From G963665185 sp049723905 (GTDB lineage Bacteria; Desulfobacterota; Desulfovibrionia; Desulfovibrionales; Desulfovibrionaceae), in NCBI RefSeq assembly GCF_049723905.1, contig NZ_JBJKFD010000001.1, positions 2,976,001 to 3,040,000 of the forward strand: a stretch of 64,000 nucleotides of DNA. Reading direction: 5' to 3'. Below the pieces are notes generated by a model, which was given only the letters and a program-made list of their open reading frames with translations, was not told the origin of the DNA and searched no databases. Both the position numbers and the translations under genes were made by a program. Below, piece by piece: positions 33,314 to 43,307 of this stretch (positions within the stretch are counted from its first letter, which is position 1; the number at the start of each line of letters is the position of its first letter).

Positions 33314-34393
33314 GATAGAAATTCAGCTGATTAAAGCTTAATTTTTTAACATGCACTATTTTAACCTATCAAGCAAATGAAACAGTTTATATTGCAATAG
33401 TATGATTTTAAAAAGTTTGAACTGAAGTCGATGTGATTACGGATTGTTTCAGCTCAAGGCTTGTTTTTCAGAATATCACCCCCATAATACACCCTTTTTA
33501 TCTCTGTTGGCACCCCACTCTCTATTTTTTAAAAGTAAATTTTATTGCTCTTTTTATTTTATTACTTGAATGTATAAAAGAACATGAAAAATGTGTTTTG
33601 ATAAACATCTTTTTTAAATTATCTTACCAAGTAATTTTTTTTTGAAGATGAAACTTCATTTTATTTTTTAAAACATTTGTTTAAGTCAGATATTCTGACA
33701 ATAATTCGACATATTTTACATATTTTTTACAATAAGAATTCAAGAAAATTAAAAACTCAAATAAGATGAAATTGTAGCCAAAGTTTTCAACAAACTTTAA
33801 ATTCAATAAATCTAAATTAAGCTGAATTACTTTAAAAAACAGACACCATAAAATCACTCTTTTTAAATATCATTATTAATCATTTTTTTGATTTCTATTA
33901 CTTTTCTAGACTATTTTTAGAATTTATTATTAATGTAAAATACTGTAATAAAATATTTATTCAAAATAGTTTTAATTATTTTCATACAAAACAAGTATGA
34001 TTAAATAAAACACTTTGAGACAAATTTGTGAAGGAATATATTTAAAATTCATATTATTTAAGCAACTCAAATCAGTTCAAAAAATTTAAATATTATAACA
34101 AATAAAACAGGAGAAATCTTGTTTGAATCTTTGAGAATGAATCAATATTAGACAAATAGAAATTTATTTCCATTTTTTTAAAAATGAACTTAAAAACAAA
34201 AACTCATTATTCATGAAAACTCGAATCAAAGTTGAAAATATGAATTTGTCAAGAATGCTCTCAAAAGCATGAACTTCAAACCGCTTAATAATGTCAAATT
34301 ATCCACAAGAATGAATAGAATAGTGTTGAAAAAATGATTGTAACTAACTTCTTTGTAATTGATAGAAAGATAAAAAACAGATAGAAATACGAA
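33314..34393. other. Very AT-rich gene desert
   Basis: Nearly 1.1 kb of DNA made almost wholly of A and T, with runs of A6-T8 and no frame longer than about 70 codons that looks like protein. One perfect DnaA-box sequence TTATCCACA is at 34299-34307. The composition differs strongly from the GC-rich flanks and suggests acquired DNA, a nucleoid-protein binding region, or both. No RNA gene could be recognised. Confidence 0.6.
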
Positions 34394-34621
34394 ATGGACA
34401 AGATAATGAAGACGGCTCGGTTGAACCCTGAGCTCAGCGCACTGAGTATGGCAAAGGTAATCAACGAGGTGGAAGACTTCGCCTTCCAGCTGAAGAGCGT
34501 TTATTTTCTCCGAGACAGAGGAGAAAAAGCTGCGGCTACAAAACTCAAAGAAAAAATAACTCAGGACTTGGGAGTCAAGCTGGCGGATCTCATAGAAACA
34601 GCTGTGAACAAGAAATCCTGA
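34394..34621 (+). CDS. Small helical hypothetical protein
   Basis: A 75-residue frame at the right edge of the AT-rich desert, with a return to normal composition exactly at its start. The product is alpha-helical and charged (LSALSMAKVINEVEDFAFQLKSVYFLRDRGEKAA), ending in ITQDLGVKLADLIETAVNKKS. There is no good ribosome-binding site in front of either ATG (34394 or 34406). Codon choice at third positions looks gene-like. It could be a remnant or a small element-borne protein; no family recognised. Confidence 0.5.
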   Translation: MDKIMKTARLNPELSALSMAKVINEVEDFAFQLKSVYFLRDRGEKAAATKLKEKITQDLGVKLADLIETAVNKKS

Positions 34622-35930
34622 TCCAGCCGATCCCAAACAATGGGGCCTACCAATACCGTGGCAAGAACCCACATATTGAACCGCCTAGGTAAAAACCGTG
34701 GTTTTTCTCCAGCAATGCTTTCTCCCGTGGCTGAGCAGATGTTGCGCGGGGGAAAAACACCAGGTTTTGCCCCTGTATGTCCGCTGTTCTTGTCGCCCCT
34801 TTCCGCCAGACGTTCCATCTCCGTGTTTGTCCGGACCATCTCTCTGAGAATTCAGTGCAGAAAATTCAAACCGCAACTCCTCAGTTCAAAAGCACTCGGA
34901 GGATGCCCCCTCAGCCGAGTTTGCCGCGCCCCCTTCCCCCCAGGCTCCTTCCTCAAGGCTGAAACGATTTGAAGAGGCTTCCAGCCTAATTTTCCGGGTC
35001 CTCTCTCCTTAAACAATTTTTCCCGGACACCTTGCATTTGAACAGCCCATATTGGGAGAACTCTCTTGTGGCAGTTCGCAGGGGAATGTCCCCCCATGGA
35101 TGAACTCCAAAAGGCCAGCTGTCCTAGTCCCGCCTGGGGAAATGCTCTATTCATAAACGCGGATGAAAGCCTCGGAGATACTCTAGGCTGGTTCAAGTGT
35201 TGAGTTCTGGGGAAATGGAGACATCAGACAGGACAGACAAAATGAAGAGCCGGGCACAAACCCAATGGAGAGCCGATCACACTCAATATAAGGCCAGTCA
35301 GGCAAAATAAAGCTAGTCAGACCAATAAGGCCTGTAAGGCAAAATAGGGCCGTACAAGACCACAACCCGGGCAAAGAGCGAAACCGCCCCATGCCTACAG
35401 CCTGGAGCGGACGCCCTATGAGAAGACACAGCACGGTCCCGCTTTTCCAAAGGATTATCCGTAGTCCGTAGCCTTTCCATAGCCGAAAAAGCCTCAGAGG
35501 AAGTCCTGAGCACATATGGCGCTCTCTGTTCTGGTCCGCACATCATTGGACACAGCCCCGGCCATACAAAGTTCCTCACTATTTATGGTCCTGTGTATGG
35601 TCTGCCAGGTCTCGTTCTTCATTCCAGAATGAAATAATCCAACAAGAATTCGCACATCCGAAGCTTTATACCAGCCAACCTATCCACCAATAATCATCCC
35701 ACAACCCGAGCCAAACACCCTGAAAAAGGTCAAGTTCGCGTAAAGCGGATTAAATTTTTTCAAAAAAAACGAACCATTATCTTGGGAAACCCCGTCATTC
35801 ATAGACGGACCGGAAAAATTCCGACCACATAATACTATTTGATTGAGTCTTATATATGTTATATGTTATCATAAGAATTTTTTCCAAACCACACCCCGGC
35901 AACCTCAAAGGCTTTTAGGAAGATTGTACC
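34622..35930. other. 1.3-kb region without a convincing gene
   Basis: Moderate GC, several frames of 60-110 codons on both strands, none with a ribosome-binding site and a protein-like pattern. It may contain decayed genes. It holds a small tandem repeat at 35285-35361 and a hairpin AAAAACC-GT-GGTTTTT near 34691. The last 100 bases (TATATATGTTATATG) probably contain the promoter of the chemoreceptor gene at 35931. Confidence 0.5.
35285..35361. repeat. Degenerate 18-21 bp tandem repeat
   Basis: Four units start with AATA and share the pattern AATAARGCCNGTNAGGCAA: at about 35285, 35306, 35324 and 35343. Units differ at several positions, so the array is old. Confidence 0.55.
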
Positions 35931-38243
35931 ATGTTTAAATTCAGAACTATCGCCAGTAGGATGATGTCCATTCTTGGTCTGATAATTGTCGCCTCTACCG
36001 TGACGATTGTTCTCTTCACTGCAAGCGAACTGACCAGAATTTCGAAACAAAACGCGGAAACGCTTATGCAGCGCGAAGTGAAGTCGATAATCAGCCAGTA
36101 CGAACTTCAGCTGAAAAACGCCAACTCGCTGGCAGGGTCCATTGCCAAGCGTCTCGACTTCAAAATCGCCCTTACCCAGCCAAGTATCGCCTTCACGGTA
36201 ACCGACAAAATCAAAAATATTCTTCCCGAATATACGGAAATCGACTCCATAATGCTGTTCGACAAAGAGGGGAAAGTGGTTGCCGGAACAGCAAATGGAG
36301 ACCAGGAAGATAAAAAAGCAAGGCGGGTGGACCCGGCCGCACTGCAAACAGTGATGGAAAACAGCAATTTTATTTCCGACCAGGTCCATAAATCCCAATA
36401 TACGGATAACTGGGTTGTGGACATTGCCGCGCCCATGGAGCTGGACGGAGAAGTTCTGGGCGGCGTACTCGTCAGCCTGAACTGGACCGAATTTACAAAA
36501 CAATCCATCCTCTCCGTAAAGATTGGCGAGAACGGCTACGCCTTTGCCTACGACGCCTCCATGAATACGATAGCCCACCCGGACGCTTCGCTGATAAAAA
36601 GCGGCGCAACCCCCAAAACGTTTGAAAAGGCCATGGCGAATGGCGCAAACTCTGGGCTGGTGAACTACAAGCTGGATGGAAAGGATAAAATTCTCTTTTA
36701 CCAGAAAATACCTTCCAACAACTGGATATTCGCGGCCGGAGCCTATAGCTCCGACCTCTTGGCCGAAGCCCAGCGGGTAGAAGTCATCCTGGCCTGCGTG
36801 GGCCTTGGAATGATCATTCTCATCTTCTCGAGCGTTTTTCTGTCGTTGCGCAGCCTGGTCCTGAAGCCCATTCTGAGCATCCGGGAATTCACCAACAACA
36901 TTGCCCAGGGTGACTTTTCCGCAAAATTGGATGGAAAGTTCAATTGCGAGCTTTCGGACCTGGCCGAGAACGTCTCCCTCATGACCGCGGAAATCAAAAA
37001 CAAGCTCGGCTTCTCCCAGGGCGTTCTGGGCGGAATTTCCATTCCCTGCGGTGTTTTCGACCCGAAAGGAAAATCCACATTCGTCAACAAGCCGCTGATG
37101 AAGGTTTTGGGCCTTAGCGGAAGCGAAGAGGGACACCTGGGCAAGTCTCTGGGTGAACTTGCCTATGGGGAGAAAAATAAAAAGACGGTGGTGGACGAAG
37201 CAATCGACCGGAAGAGCCATCTGGTCAAGGAAATCGTCTACCAACGGGCCGATGGCAGGGCTTTCGCCCTCAATGCCGAAGGAACCCCCATTCACGATCT
37301 GGAAGGCAACCCTCTGGGCGTGCTCATATTCCTCATCGACCTTACGGAAATAAAGGAACAGCAGAAGCAGATAGAACAACAGGGCAAGGCCATTGCCAAG
37401 GCCGCAGAAAGAGCCACCGACGTTTCCCAGCAGGTGGCATCGGCTTCCGCCGAACTCTCGGCCCAGATAGAGCAGTCCAGCCACGGCGCGGACGAACAGA
37501 AAGCCAAGGCCGCGGAAACCGCAACCGCCATGGAAGAAATGAACGCCACGGTCCTTGAAGTCGCCAACAATGTTTCCGAAGCCGCGCAATTGGCCCAAAC
37601 CGCCCAGGATACGGCAAAGACGGGCGCAGAGGTGGTAGGCAAGGTCATCGACGGAATAGGCAACGTGAACAGGGACTTCCAGAGCGTTCAGGCGACCATG
37701 GAAGAACTCGGCAAGCAGTCGCAGGACATCAGCGCCATTGTCCAGGTAATCGAGGACATTGCCGACCAGACCAACCTTCTGGCGCTCAACGCCGCCATTG
37801 AAGCCGCCCGGGCCGGTGATGCGGGCCGCGGCTTTGCCGTTGTTGCCGACGAAGTCCGCAAGCTGGCGGAAAAGACCATGAACGCCACCAAGGAAGTAAC
37901 CAAGGCGGTCGGCGCCATCCAAAGCTCAAGCGTGGAAACACTGAACGGCATGGAAAACGCCGTATCCGTAATCGCCAATATTACCAACCAATCCAGCCAG
38001 GCGGGCGACGCGCTCAACGACATCGTGAAAATGGTGCAGGCCACGGCCCTGCAAATGCAGTCCATTGCCAGCGCATCGGAACAACAATCCGCCACAAGCG
38101 AAGAAATCAACAAATCCACGGAAGATATCAACCGCATTGCCGTGGAAACAGCGGATGCCATGGTGCAATCGTCCAAGGCGGTCAGTGACTTGGCCAAATT
38201 GTCCGAAGAGTTGTTCTCCATTGTGGAAGGAATGACGCCGTAG
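35931..38243 (+). CDS. Methyl-accepting chemotaxis protein with Cache and PAS domains
   Basis: A 770-residue chemoreceptor. TM1 about 11-32, periplasmic Cache domain about 35-275, TM2 about 283-306, HAMP about 308-360, a cytoplasmic PAS domain about 365-470 (GVFDPKGKSTFVNKPLMKVLGL) and a signalling domain with tip DQTNLLALNAAIEAARAGDAG. The signalling module is nearly the same as in the receptor at 24518-26629, which suggests that both feed the same CheA/CheW array. The extra PAS domain suggests intracellular redox or ligand sensing. No CheR-tether pentapeptide is present. A terminator follows and separates it from the convergent GGDEF gene. Confidence 0.94.
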   Translation: MFKFRTIASRMMSILGLIIVASTVTIVLFTASELTRISKQNAETLMQREVKSIISQYELQLKNANSLAGSIAKRLDFKIALTQPSIAFTVTDKIKNILPEYTEIDSIMLFDKEGKVVAGTANGDQEDKKARRVDPAALQTVMENSNFISDQVHKSQYTDNWVVDIAAPMELDGEVLGGVLVSLNWTEFTKQSILSVKIGENGYAFAYDASMNTIAHPDASLIKSGATPKTFEKAMANGANSGLVNYKLDGKDKILFYQKIPSNNWIFAAGAYSSDLLAEAQRVEVILACVGLGMIILIFSSVFLSLRSLVLKPILSIREFTNNIAQGDFSAKLDGKFNCELSDLAENVSLMTAEIKNKLGFSQGVLGGISIPCGVFDPKGKSTFVNKPLMKVLGLSGSEEGHLGKSLGELAYGEKNKKTVVDEAIDRKSHLVKEIVYQRADGRAFALNAEGTPIHDLEGNPLGVLIFLIDLTEIKEQQKQIEQQGKAIAKAAERATDVSQQVASASAELSAQIEQSSHGADEQKAKAAETATAMEEMNATVLEVANNVSEAAQLAQTAQDTAKTGAEVVGKVIDGIGNVNRDFQSVQATMEELGKQSQDISAIVQVIEDIADQTNLLALNAAIEAARAGDAGRGFAVVADEVRKLAEKTMNATKEVTKAVGAIQSSSVETLNGMENAVSVIANITNQSSQAGDALNDIVKMVQATALQMQSIASASEQQSATSEEINKSTEDINRIAVETADAMVQSSKAVSDLAKLSEELFSIVEGMTP

Positions 38244-38269
38244 GCTGAAACACAACACCACAAAAGAAA

Positions 38270-38295
38270 AAGGCCGGGATTCCCGGCCTTTTTTA
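38270..38295. terminator. Bidirectional terminator between convergent signalling genes
   Basis: AAGGCCGGG-ATT-CCCGGCCTT (38270-38290) with an A-run before and TTTTT after, placed between the chemoreceptor (+) and the GGDEF gene (-). Confidence 0.88.
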
Positions 38296-38316
38296 TGGTC
38301 CGCAAAGCTACAACCG

Positions 38317-39978
38317 CTAAACGACAACCACGCGGTTCCGCCCATGGCTCTTGGCTTTGTACAGGGCCTTGTCCGCCGCATCGGAAATGGACTGCGGGTC
38401 GGAATACTCGGGAAACATGGCCGCTCCGCAGCTCAGGGTCACATTGAAATGGGCGTCCCCCACGTTGTGGGAAATTTCGGCAAAACTTACCCGCAACTCG
38501 TCCAAAAGGCTCTGAACCACGTCTGCCGATTCCACATCCAGCAAAATCACCCCAAACTCCTCGCCGCCGTATCTGCCTATCACATCCGACCTGCGCAGCC
38601 GCTGATTGAGCAGCTTGGCAACGCTTTTGAGAACCAAATCGCCGGTCGGATGGCCGTAGGTATCGTTGACCTTTTTAAAGTGGTCCAGATCGATCATGGC
38701 AAAGGCGAGCTTTGTCTCCTGGCGCACGGCACGGTTCATTTCCATGACCAGCCGCATCTTCAGATTGGTGTGATTGAGCAGCCCGGTCAGGCTGTCGCGG
38801 GTCATCAGCCGTCGCAGCTCCCTATAACGGAGCACGCGGCTCTCTACCGAAACAATGAGATGCTCCGGGTGGATGCCCTTGTTCAGAAAATCATCCGCGC
38901 CAGGGCCTACGGCTTCCAGCTGGGTTTCCAGATCGTCCTCTATGGAAAGGTAGACGATGGGGATGGAAACGTATTCCTCTTTCTGGCGGATAACCGCGGC
39001 CAGTTCCACGCCGTTCACATCCGGCATGTACAGGTCCATGAGGATCAGGTCCGGCCGAAACTCGGACAACAGAAGAAAAACGTCCATGGGGTTGGACAGG
39101 GTCTTGGTGAGCCAGCCCCTGCCCTGGAGAACAAGCTCGAAATGGCGGGCAAGGTCCTCGTCATCATCAATGATGAGTATCCTGAAGGGATCGTCATCCC
39201 TGTAAAAAATCATGCGCTCAAAACTATCGACCAAATTGCCTATATCCAACGGCAGGGTAAAAAAATCAACGGCTCCGGCGCGTACAGCCGCAAGCCTGCA
39301 GGCAAAGGAATCGTCATTGGAAACGGCAACCAGCAGAGGTTTCCTTCCATGGACGTCACACACGGGGTTGAGCAGATCTTTTGTAATCTCCGGCAATCTT
39401 TCCGAAGACATGCCCGTAAAATCGACAACAAAGCCACTTGGCGGGGCAATGGAACAGGCGTGGACCAAATCGCTCAGGGAGGTGAAAGACTCCACCCTGT
39501 ACGAAAAACTGGCCATCTGCCTGACGATATCCCCGGCAATCTTTCCATTGGGTTCGTACAGGTAGATAAGGGGCTTCTGCGTTTTTCTCCTCCGCTCCAG
39601 CTCGTGTTCGTCAGGTTTCGGCTGCGGTTCGGCAACAACGGAAGCGTCTTCCAACGAAACATTTCTGGCCCGGATGTAGAGGGTTTTCAACAACCCCTGA
39701 AACTCCGGCACCAGTTCTTCGCCGGGAAGGGACTCGCTCTTTACCCAAGGCTTGAGCAGGGTCTCCAGAGTGGCGGCGGCTTTGCTTACCTCGTCGAAAC
39801 CAAAGGTTGCACTGGAACCTTTGATGGTGTGGACAAGCCTGTGGAGAACAGTAATATTTTCTGCATTCGGTTCTTCCAGGTAGGTCTTCCAGCCATTTTC
39901 AATGTCCTGCACCTTGGAGGGCAACTCTATGGAGTATTTTTTCTTCAGCTCCTCAAGCTCCTGGCGGAATTGGGCCAT
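38317..39978 (-). CDS. HPt-receiver-GGDEF diguanylate cyclase
   Basis: A 553-residue signalling protein. Domain order: HPt (about 1-110; phospho-accepting His50 in HTIKGSSATFG), a receiver-like domain without a clear acceptor Asp (about 140-255), a true receiver (about 260-380; IIDDDEDLA and the acceptor region ILMDLYMPDVNG), and a GGDEF domain with GRYGGEEFGVIL. The RRSD inhibitory site lies exactly five residues before GGEEF, so the enzyme should make cyclic di-GMP and be product-inhibited. It is the last gene of a kinase-kinase-receiver-GGDEF operon and is likely the output of that phosphorelay. The ATG at 39978 follows the receiver stop by eight bases. Confidence 0.92.
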   Translation of the reverse strand: MAQFRQELEELKKKYSIELPSKVQDIENGWKTYLEEPNAENITVLHRLVHTIKGSSATFGFDEVSKAAATLETLLKPWVKSESLPGEELVPEFQGLLKTLYIRARNVSLEDASVVAEPQPKPDEHELERRRKTQKPLIYLYEPNGKIAGDIVRQMASFSYRVESFTSLSDLVHACSIAPPSGFVVDFTGMSSERLPEITKDLLNPVCDVHGRKPLLVAVSNDDSFACRLAAVRAGAVDFFTLPLDIGNLVDSFERMIFYRDDDPFRILIIDDDEDLARHFELVLQGRGWLTKTLSNPMDVFLLLSEFRPDLILMDLYMPDVNGVELAAVIRQKEEYVSIPIVYLSIEDDLETQLEAVGPGADDFLNKGIHPEHLIVSVESRVLRYRELRRLMTRDSLTGLLNHTNLKMRLVMEMNRAVRQETKLAFAMIDLDHFKKVNDTYGHPTGDLVLKSVAKLLNQRLRRSDVIGRYGGEEFGVILLDVESADVVQSLLDELRVSFAEISHNVGDAHFNVTLSCGAAMFPEYSDPQSISDAADKALYKAKSHGRNRVVVV

Positions 39979-39986
39979 TAAATCAC

Positions 39987-40394
39987 TCAAGACGATGAAA
40001 CCTCCTGCCGGTAGGCATCCCATATGGAACGAATGGAATCCGACAGCTGCATGGGATCAAAAGGTTTGGGTATTACATCCAGGGCTCCAAGCTTCTTGTA
40101 GCTGCGAACCTCCTGAGGCATGGCCTTGGCAGTCATGAAAATTACCGGGATGGACTTGGTGGATTCTTGGGCACGAAGTTCCTGCAAGGTTGCCGGACCG
40201 TCCATTTCCGGCATCATCACATCAAGGAGAATAAGGTCCGGAGCAAAATCCCCAACAGATTGAAGCGCCTCAACACCCGAAGAACAGACCTTGACCGTGA
40301 ATCCGCCGACCTTTTCCAAGGCCATACGTCCCACTATTTGTATATCGGCATCGTCCTCAACCATCATTATCTTTTGCAAAAAAGCATCGTCCAC
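39987..40394 (-). CDS. Single-domain response regulator
   Basis: A 135-residue CheY-like receiver: acidic pocket MMVEDDADI, acceptor Asp in LILLDVMMPEMDG, Thr in VIFMTAKA and Lys in VIPKPFDPMQL. It has no output domain, so it probably passes phosphate from the PAS kinase to the HPt domain encoded next. The GTG at 40394 starts two bases after the kinase stop and has GGGAGA upstream; an earlier ATG in the frame lies deep in the kinase gene. Confidence 0.92.
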   Translation of the reverse strand: MDDAFLQKIMMVEDDADIQIVGRMALEKVGGFTVKVCSSGVEALQSVGDFAPDLILLDVMMPEMDGPATLQELRAQESTKSIPVIFMTAKAMPQEVRSYKKLGALDVIPKPFDPMQLSDSIRSIWDAYRQEVSSS

Positions 40395-40396
40395 GC

Positions 40397-43231
40397 TCAA
40401 TTCTCCCGAAAAATTGGTATGTTGACGCAAAACGTCGTTCCATTTCCAGCAGTGGATTCAAAACCTATCTTCCCACCATGCTTTTCAACAATGGCCTTGG
40501 CAATGGACAGCCCCAGACCGGTTCCCCCTTTTCTGCGGGAATCGGAAGAATCCGCCTGGGCAAATTTCTGGAATATTCTGTCTTCAAAATCCTTGGGAAT
40601 TCCAGGGCCGTGATCTTTTACACAAAGCTTGGCCATGGTGTTCTCCACAGAAATACCCACAACAACCTCGGTGCCGTCCCGGGTGAACTTGATGGCATTG
40701 GAAAGAAGATTCATGACCACCTGGCCCAGGCGTCCCCTTTCCCCCTGGACCACAATTCCGGGCTCATTCTCCACAATGCGTATCGAGACATTGCGAACCT
40801 TGGCAAAACTCTGACTGCTTTCCACAGATTCTGCAACCACAGCCCCAAGGTCTACCGGCAACAAATGGTATTCCAGGGCCCCGGCCTCGATTTTTTCTAT
40901 GTCCAGGATATCGTTGATGAGGTTGTTGAGCTGTTTGCTGTTGCGGAAGGCCATGGAAATAAGGCTATGGGCCTGTTCCGATATTTCCCCGACCGCACCG
41001 CCCATGACCAGGCCGAGGGAAGCGTGGATGGAGGTCAGCGGGGTGCGGAGCTCGTGATTGACTGTGGAGATGAATTCGTTCTTCATGCGTTCCACTTTTC
41101 TCCGCTCCGTGGTGTCCCGGATATTGAGGGAAAATATGTAGCCTTTTTCCAGTTTGACGCGCGAAATGGAAATATCTGCCGGGAACTCATAGCCATCGCT
41201 CCGCCTGGCGTCCATGTCCACGGTTTCTCCAAGAATCCCCAATCCGTTTTCAAAATTTTTGTCATCCTCTTGCACGCTGAAATCGAAAACAGGCTCGAAC
41301 ATGTCGTGATATTGAGGAGAGATGAGCAAAGAGACGGGGCGGCCGAGAACTTCCGATTCGGTGTACCCGAACATAAGCACGGCCGCGGGATTGAAGGATT
41401 CGATAAGCCCGGTCGCTCCTACGGTGACCATGGCATCCACGGAAGCTTCCAGAATGCCGCGCATACGGGCCTCGTTTTCGCGTATGGCCTGGCGCGCATG
41501 CACGCTGGGGGTGACGACTTCGCTGATCATTATTGTTCCGCCAATGCTTCCGTCCACCCTGCGCCAGGGCCGGACCTCCCAACGCAGATATTCCGTGGTT
41601 CCATCGGGCATGACGGTCGCCTCTTCGTCGGCCCTTTCCACCTTGCCTTTGAGACAACGCTCATGGATGCGCAGCCACCGGCCATCGGTACCCGGAAAAA
41701 CCTGGGAAAATCCCATCCCCGCCACTTTTTCCCGGGGCAATGCATAGTCGCGTACCCAACGGCGGCTTATCTGCAGCACATTGAGTTTGTCATCAAACAT
41801 GGCAACCGCAGCCGGGGTATGTTCCACAAACTGCCGGAGTATCTGTTCCGATTCGATGATGGTCTGCTCAAACTGCTTGCGGTCCGTAATATCACGCCCA
41901 ATGCCGTAGCTGACCTGCTCCTGCACCATGGATGTGGCAACCCAGGAAATCCACTTTACAGTACCGTTTTTGCAGATGAAACGATTTTCAAAACTCACAC
42001 CATCCTGGCCGTGGTTCAGCTGAGAAAGAAACGCCATGGTCGTTTCCACATCGTCCGGGTGCACCAGGGAGAGCATGTCTCTGCCGATGATGTCCACAAG
42101 ATCGAAGCCGAGGACGGAACTCCAGGCGTTATTGATGCGCTGCAACTCCCCCTTTGCCCCGAAAATACACAACAGGTCCGAAGACATTTTGAACAGGCTG
42201 TCCAGCTCCCGTTCTATACGCCTGCGTTCCGTGATGTCGCGAATGACGGATTGGATGCGCTGCTTTCCCCCAACGTCCACCATGCTGGCCGAAACGTCGG
42301 CTAAAAAGAGATCCCCGGTTTTGGTGAGATAATAGATCTCGAAGTTGACCCATCCCCGCTGGAGGATGATTTCGAGAGCGCGGATGGCTTCGCCCATGGA
42401 ATGGGCCGGATGCAGATCCGGAACCTGCATATTCTCCAATTCGGTGCGAGTGTAGCCTGTAAACTCCAAAAACTTGCTGTTGGCTTCGTAAATATTCCAA
42501 TCCCTGTCTATAATCAGGATGCCGTCATTGGAATTGTGGAACAGGGCGCTGAATTTCTTTTCACTGTCGCGGATGCGTTCTTCCAGACGTACCCGGCTGC
42601 TGATGTCGAAAATGGTTCCGGTAACGCGCAGAACCTTGCCGTTTTCATCACGCCGGGAAGCACGGCCACGGGACAGAATCCATATCCAATTTCCGTTCAG
42701 GGCGCGCAGCCTCATTTCCAGTTCCCAGCCCTGGCCTCCCTGGGCCAGATAGCTTTCTATGGAATCTATCGAGCGCTGTCTGTCCTCTGGATGGATTCTC
42801 GCCAGAATGTCATTGGAATTGAACCGTTTTACATCCCTGGAAAACCCAAAGCTCCGGGGCAGTCCGTACAAAAAATGGATACTATCCGTCTTTATTTCCC
42901 ATTCCCACAAGGCCTGGTCCGAGCCTTCAACAATGGTGCTGAGCCGTTCGTCGGAAAGACGCAGGGCCTCTTTGGCCTCCTTGCCTTCCTGGCTGACGCG
43001 GTAAAGCGGCAGGTACAGCCGAAGGTACAGCAGCGGTATGATCATGACCCCGGCAAGCAGAGAGGTAACGGCTATTTCCGAAAATTCCAGTTCCAGGCCC
43101 GGATGGATAAGATGCAGCACAATAATGGCCGCTCCGGAAGTGAGCATAATGGCGGCAACTGCGAACAGAAGCAGTCCCAAGGGATGCGGTCCCCTTGAAG
43201 AAGCCAATTTTCCAGCTGTGCGTCCTACCAT
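40397..43231 (-). CDS. Membrane-bound multi-PAS sensor histidine kinase
   Basis: A 944-residue kinase. Two N-terminal membrane helices (about 17-42 and 53-75) with only a very short loop between them, then five PAS domains in a row (about 90-215, 222-340, 345-460, 465-585 and 590-715), HisKA (about 725-790, His in STVNHELRTPLTSIH) and an HATPase domain with N box NLLSNAIKFT, G1 DHGPGIP and G2 GTGLGLSIA. Lack of a periplasmic domain means it senses inside the cell. It lies in one operon with the receiver and HPt-REC-GGDEF genes. Confidence 0.94.
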   Translation of the reverse strand: MVGRTAGKLASSRGPHPLGLLLFAVAAIMLTSGAAIIVLHLIHPGLELEFSEIAVTSLLAGVMIIPLLYLRLYLPLYRVSQEGKEAKEALRLSDERLSTIVEGSDQALWEWEIKTDSIHFLYGLPRSFGFSRDVKRFNSNDILARIHPEDRQRSIDSIESYLAQGGQGWELEMRLRALNGNWIWILSRGRASRRDENGKVLRVTGTIFDISSRVRLEERIRDSEKKFSALFHNSNDGILIIDRDWNIYEANSKFLEFTGYTRTELENMQVPDLHPAHSMGEAIRALEIILQRGWVNFEIYYLTKTGDLFLADVSASMVDVGGKQRIQSVIRDITERRRIERELDSLFKMSSDLLCIFGAKGELQRINNAWSSVLGFDLVDIIGRDMLSLVHPDDVETTMAFLSQLNHGQDGVSFENRFICKNGTVKWISWVATSMVQEQVSYGIGRDITDRKQFEQTIIESEQILRQFVEHTPAAVAMFDDKLNVLQISRRWVRDYALPREKVAGMGFSQVFPGTDGRWLRIHERCLKGKVERADEEATVMPDGTTEYLRWEVRPWRRVDGSIGGTIMISEVVTPSVHARQAIRENEARMRGILEASVDAMVTVGATGLIESFNPAAVLMFGYTESEVLGRPVSLLISPQYHDMFEPVFDFSVQEDDKNFENGLGILGETVDMDARRSDGYEFPADISISRVKLEKGYIFSLNIRDTTERRKVERMKNEFISTVNHELRTPLTSIHASLGLVMGGAVGEISEQAHSLISMAFRNSKQLNNLINDILDIEKIEAGALEYHLLPVDLGAVVAESVESSQSFAKVRNVSIRIVENEPGIVVQGERGRLGQVVMNLLSNAIKFTRDGTEVVVGISVENTMAKLCVKDHGPGIPKDFEDRIFQKFAQADSSDSRRKGGTGLGLSIAKAIVEKHGGKIGFESTAGNGTTFCVNIPIFREN

Positions 43232-43307
43232 AGGAATACCTGAAAAAAATCAAAATGCATGCAATGCCCAAAGGGATGGACAAGTGGAAACATCAGAAAC
43301 CAAAATG

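Noticed and set aside
34640..34972. 110-codon frame after the small helical protein gene
   Set aside because: No ribosome-binding site, unusual composition rich in Arg/Pro/Ser and overlap with equally long frames on the other strand.
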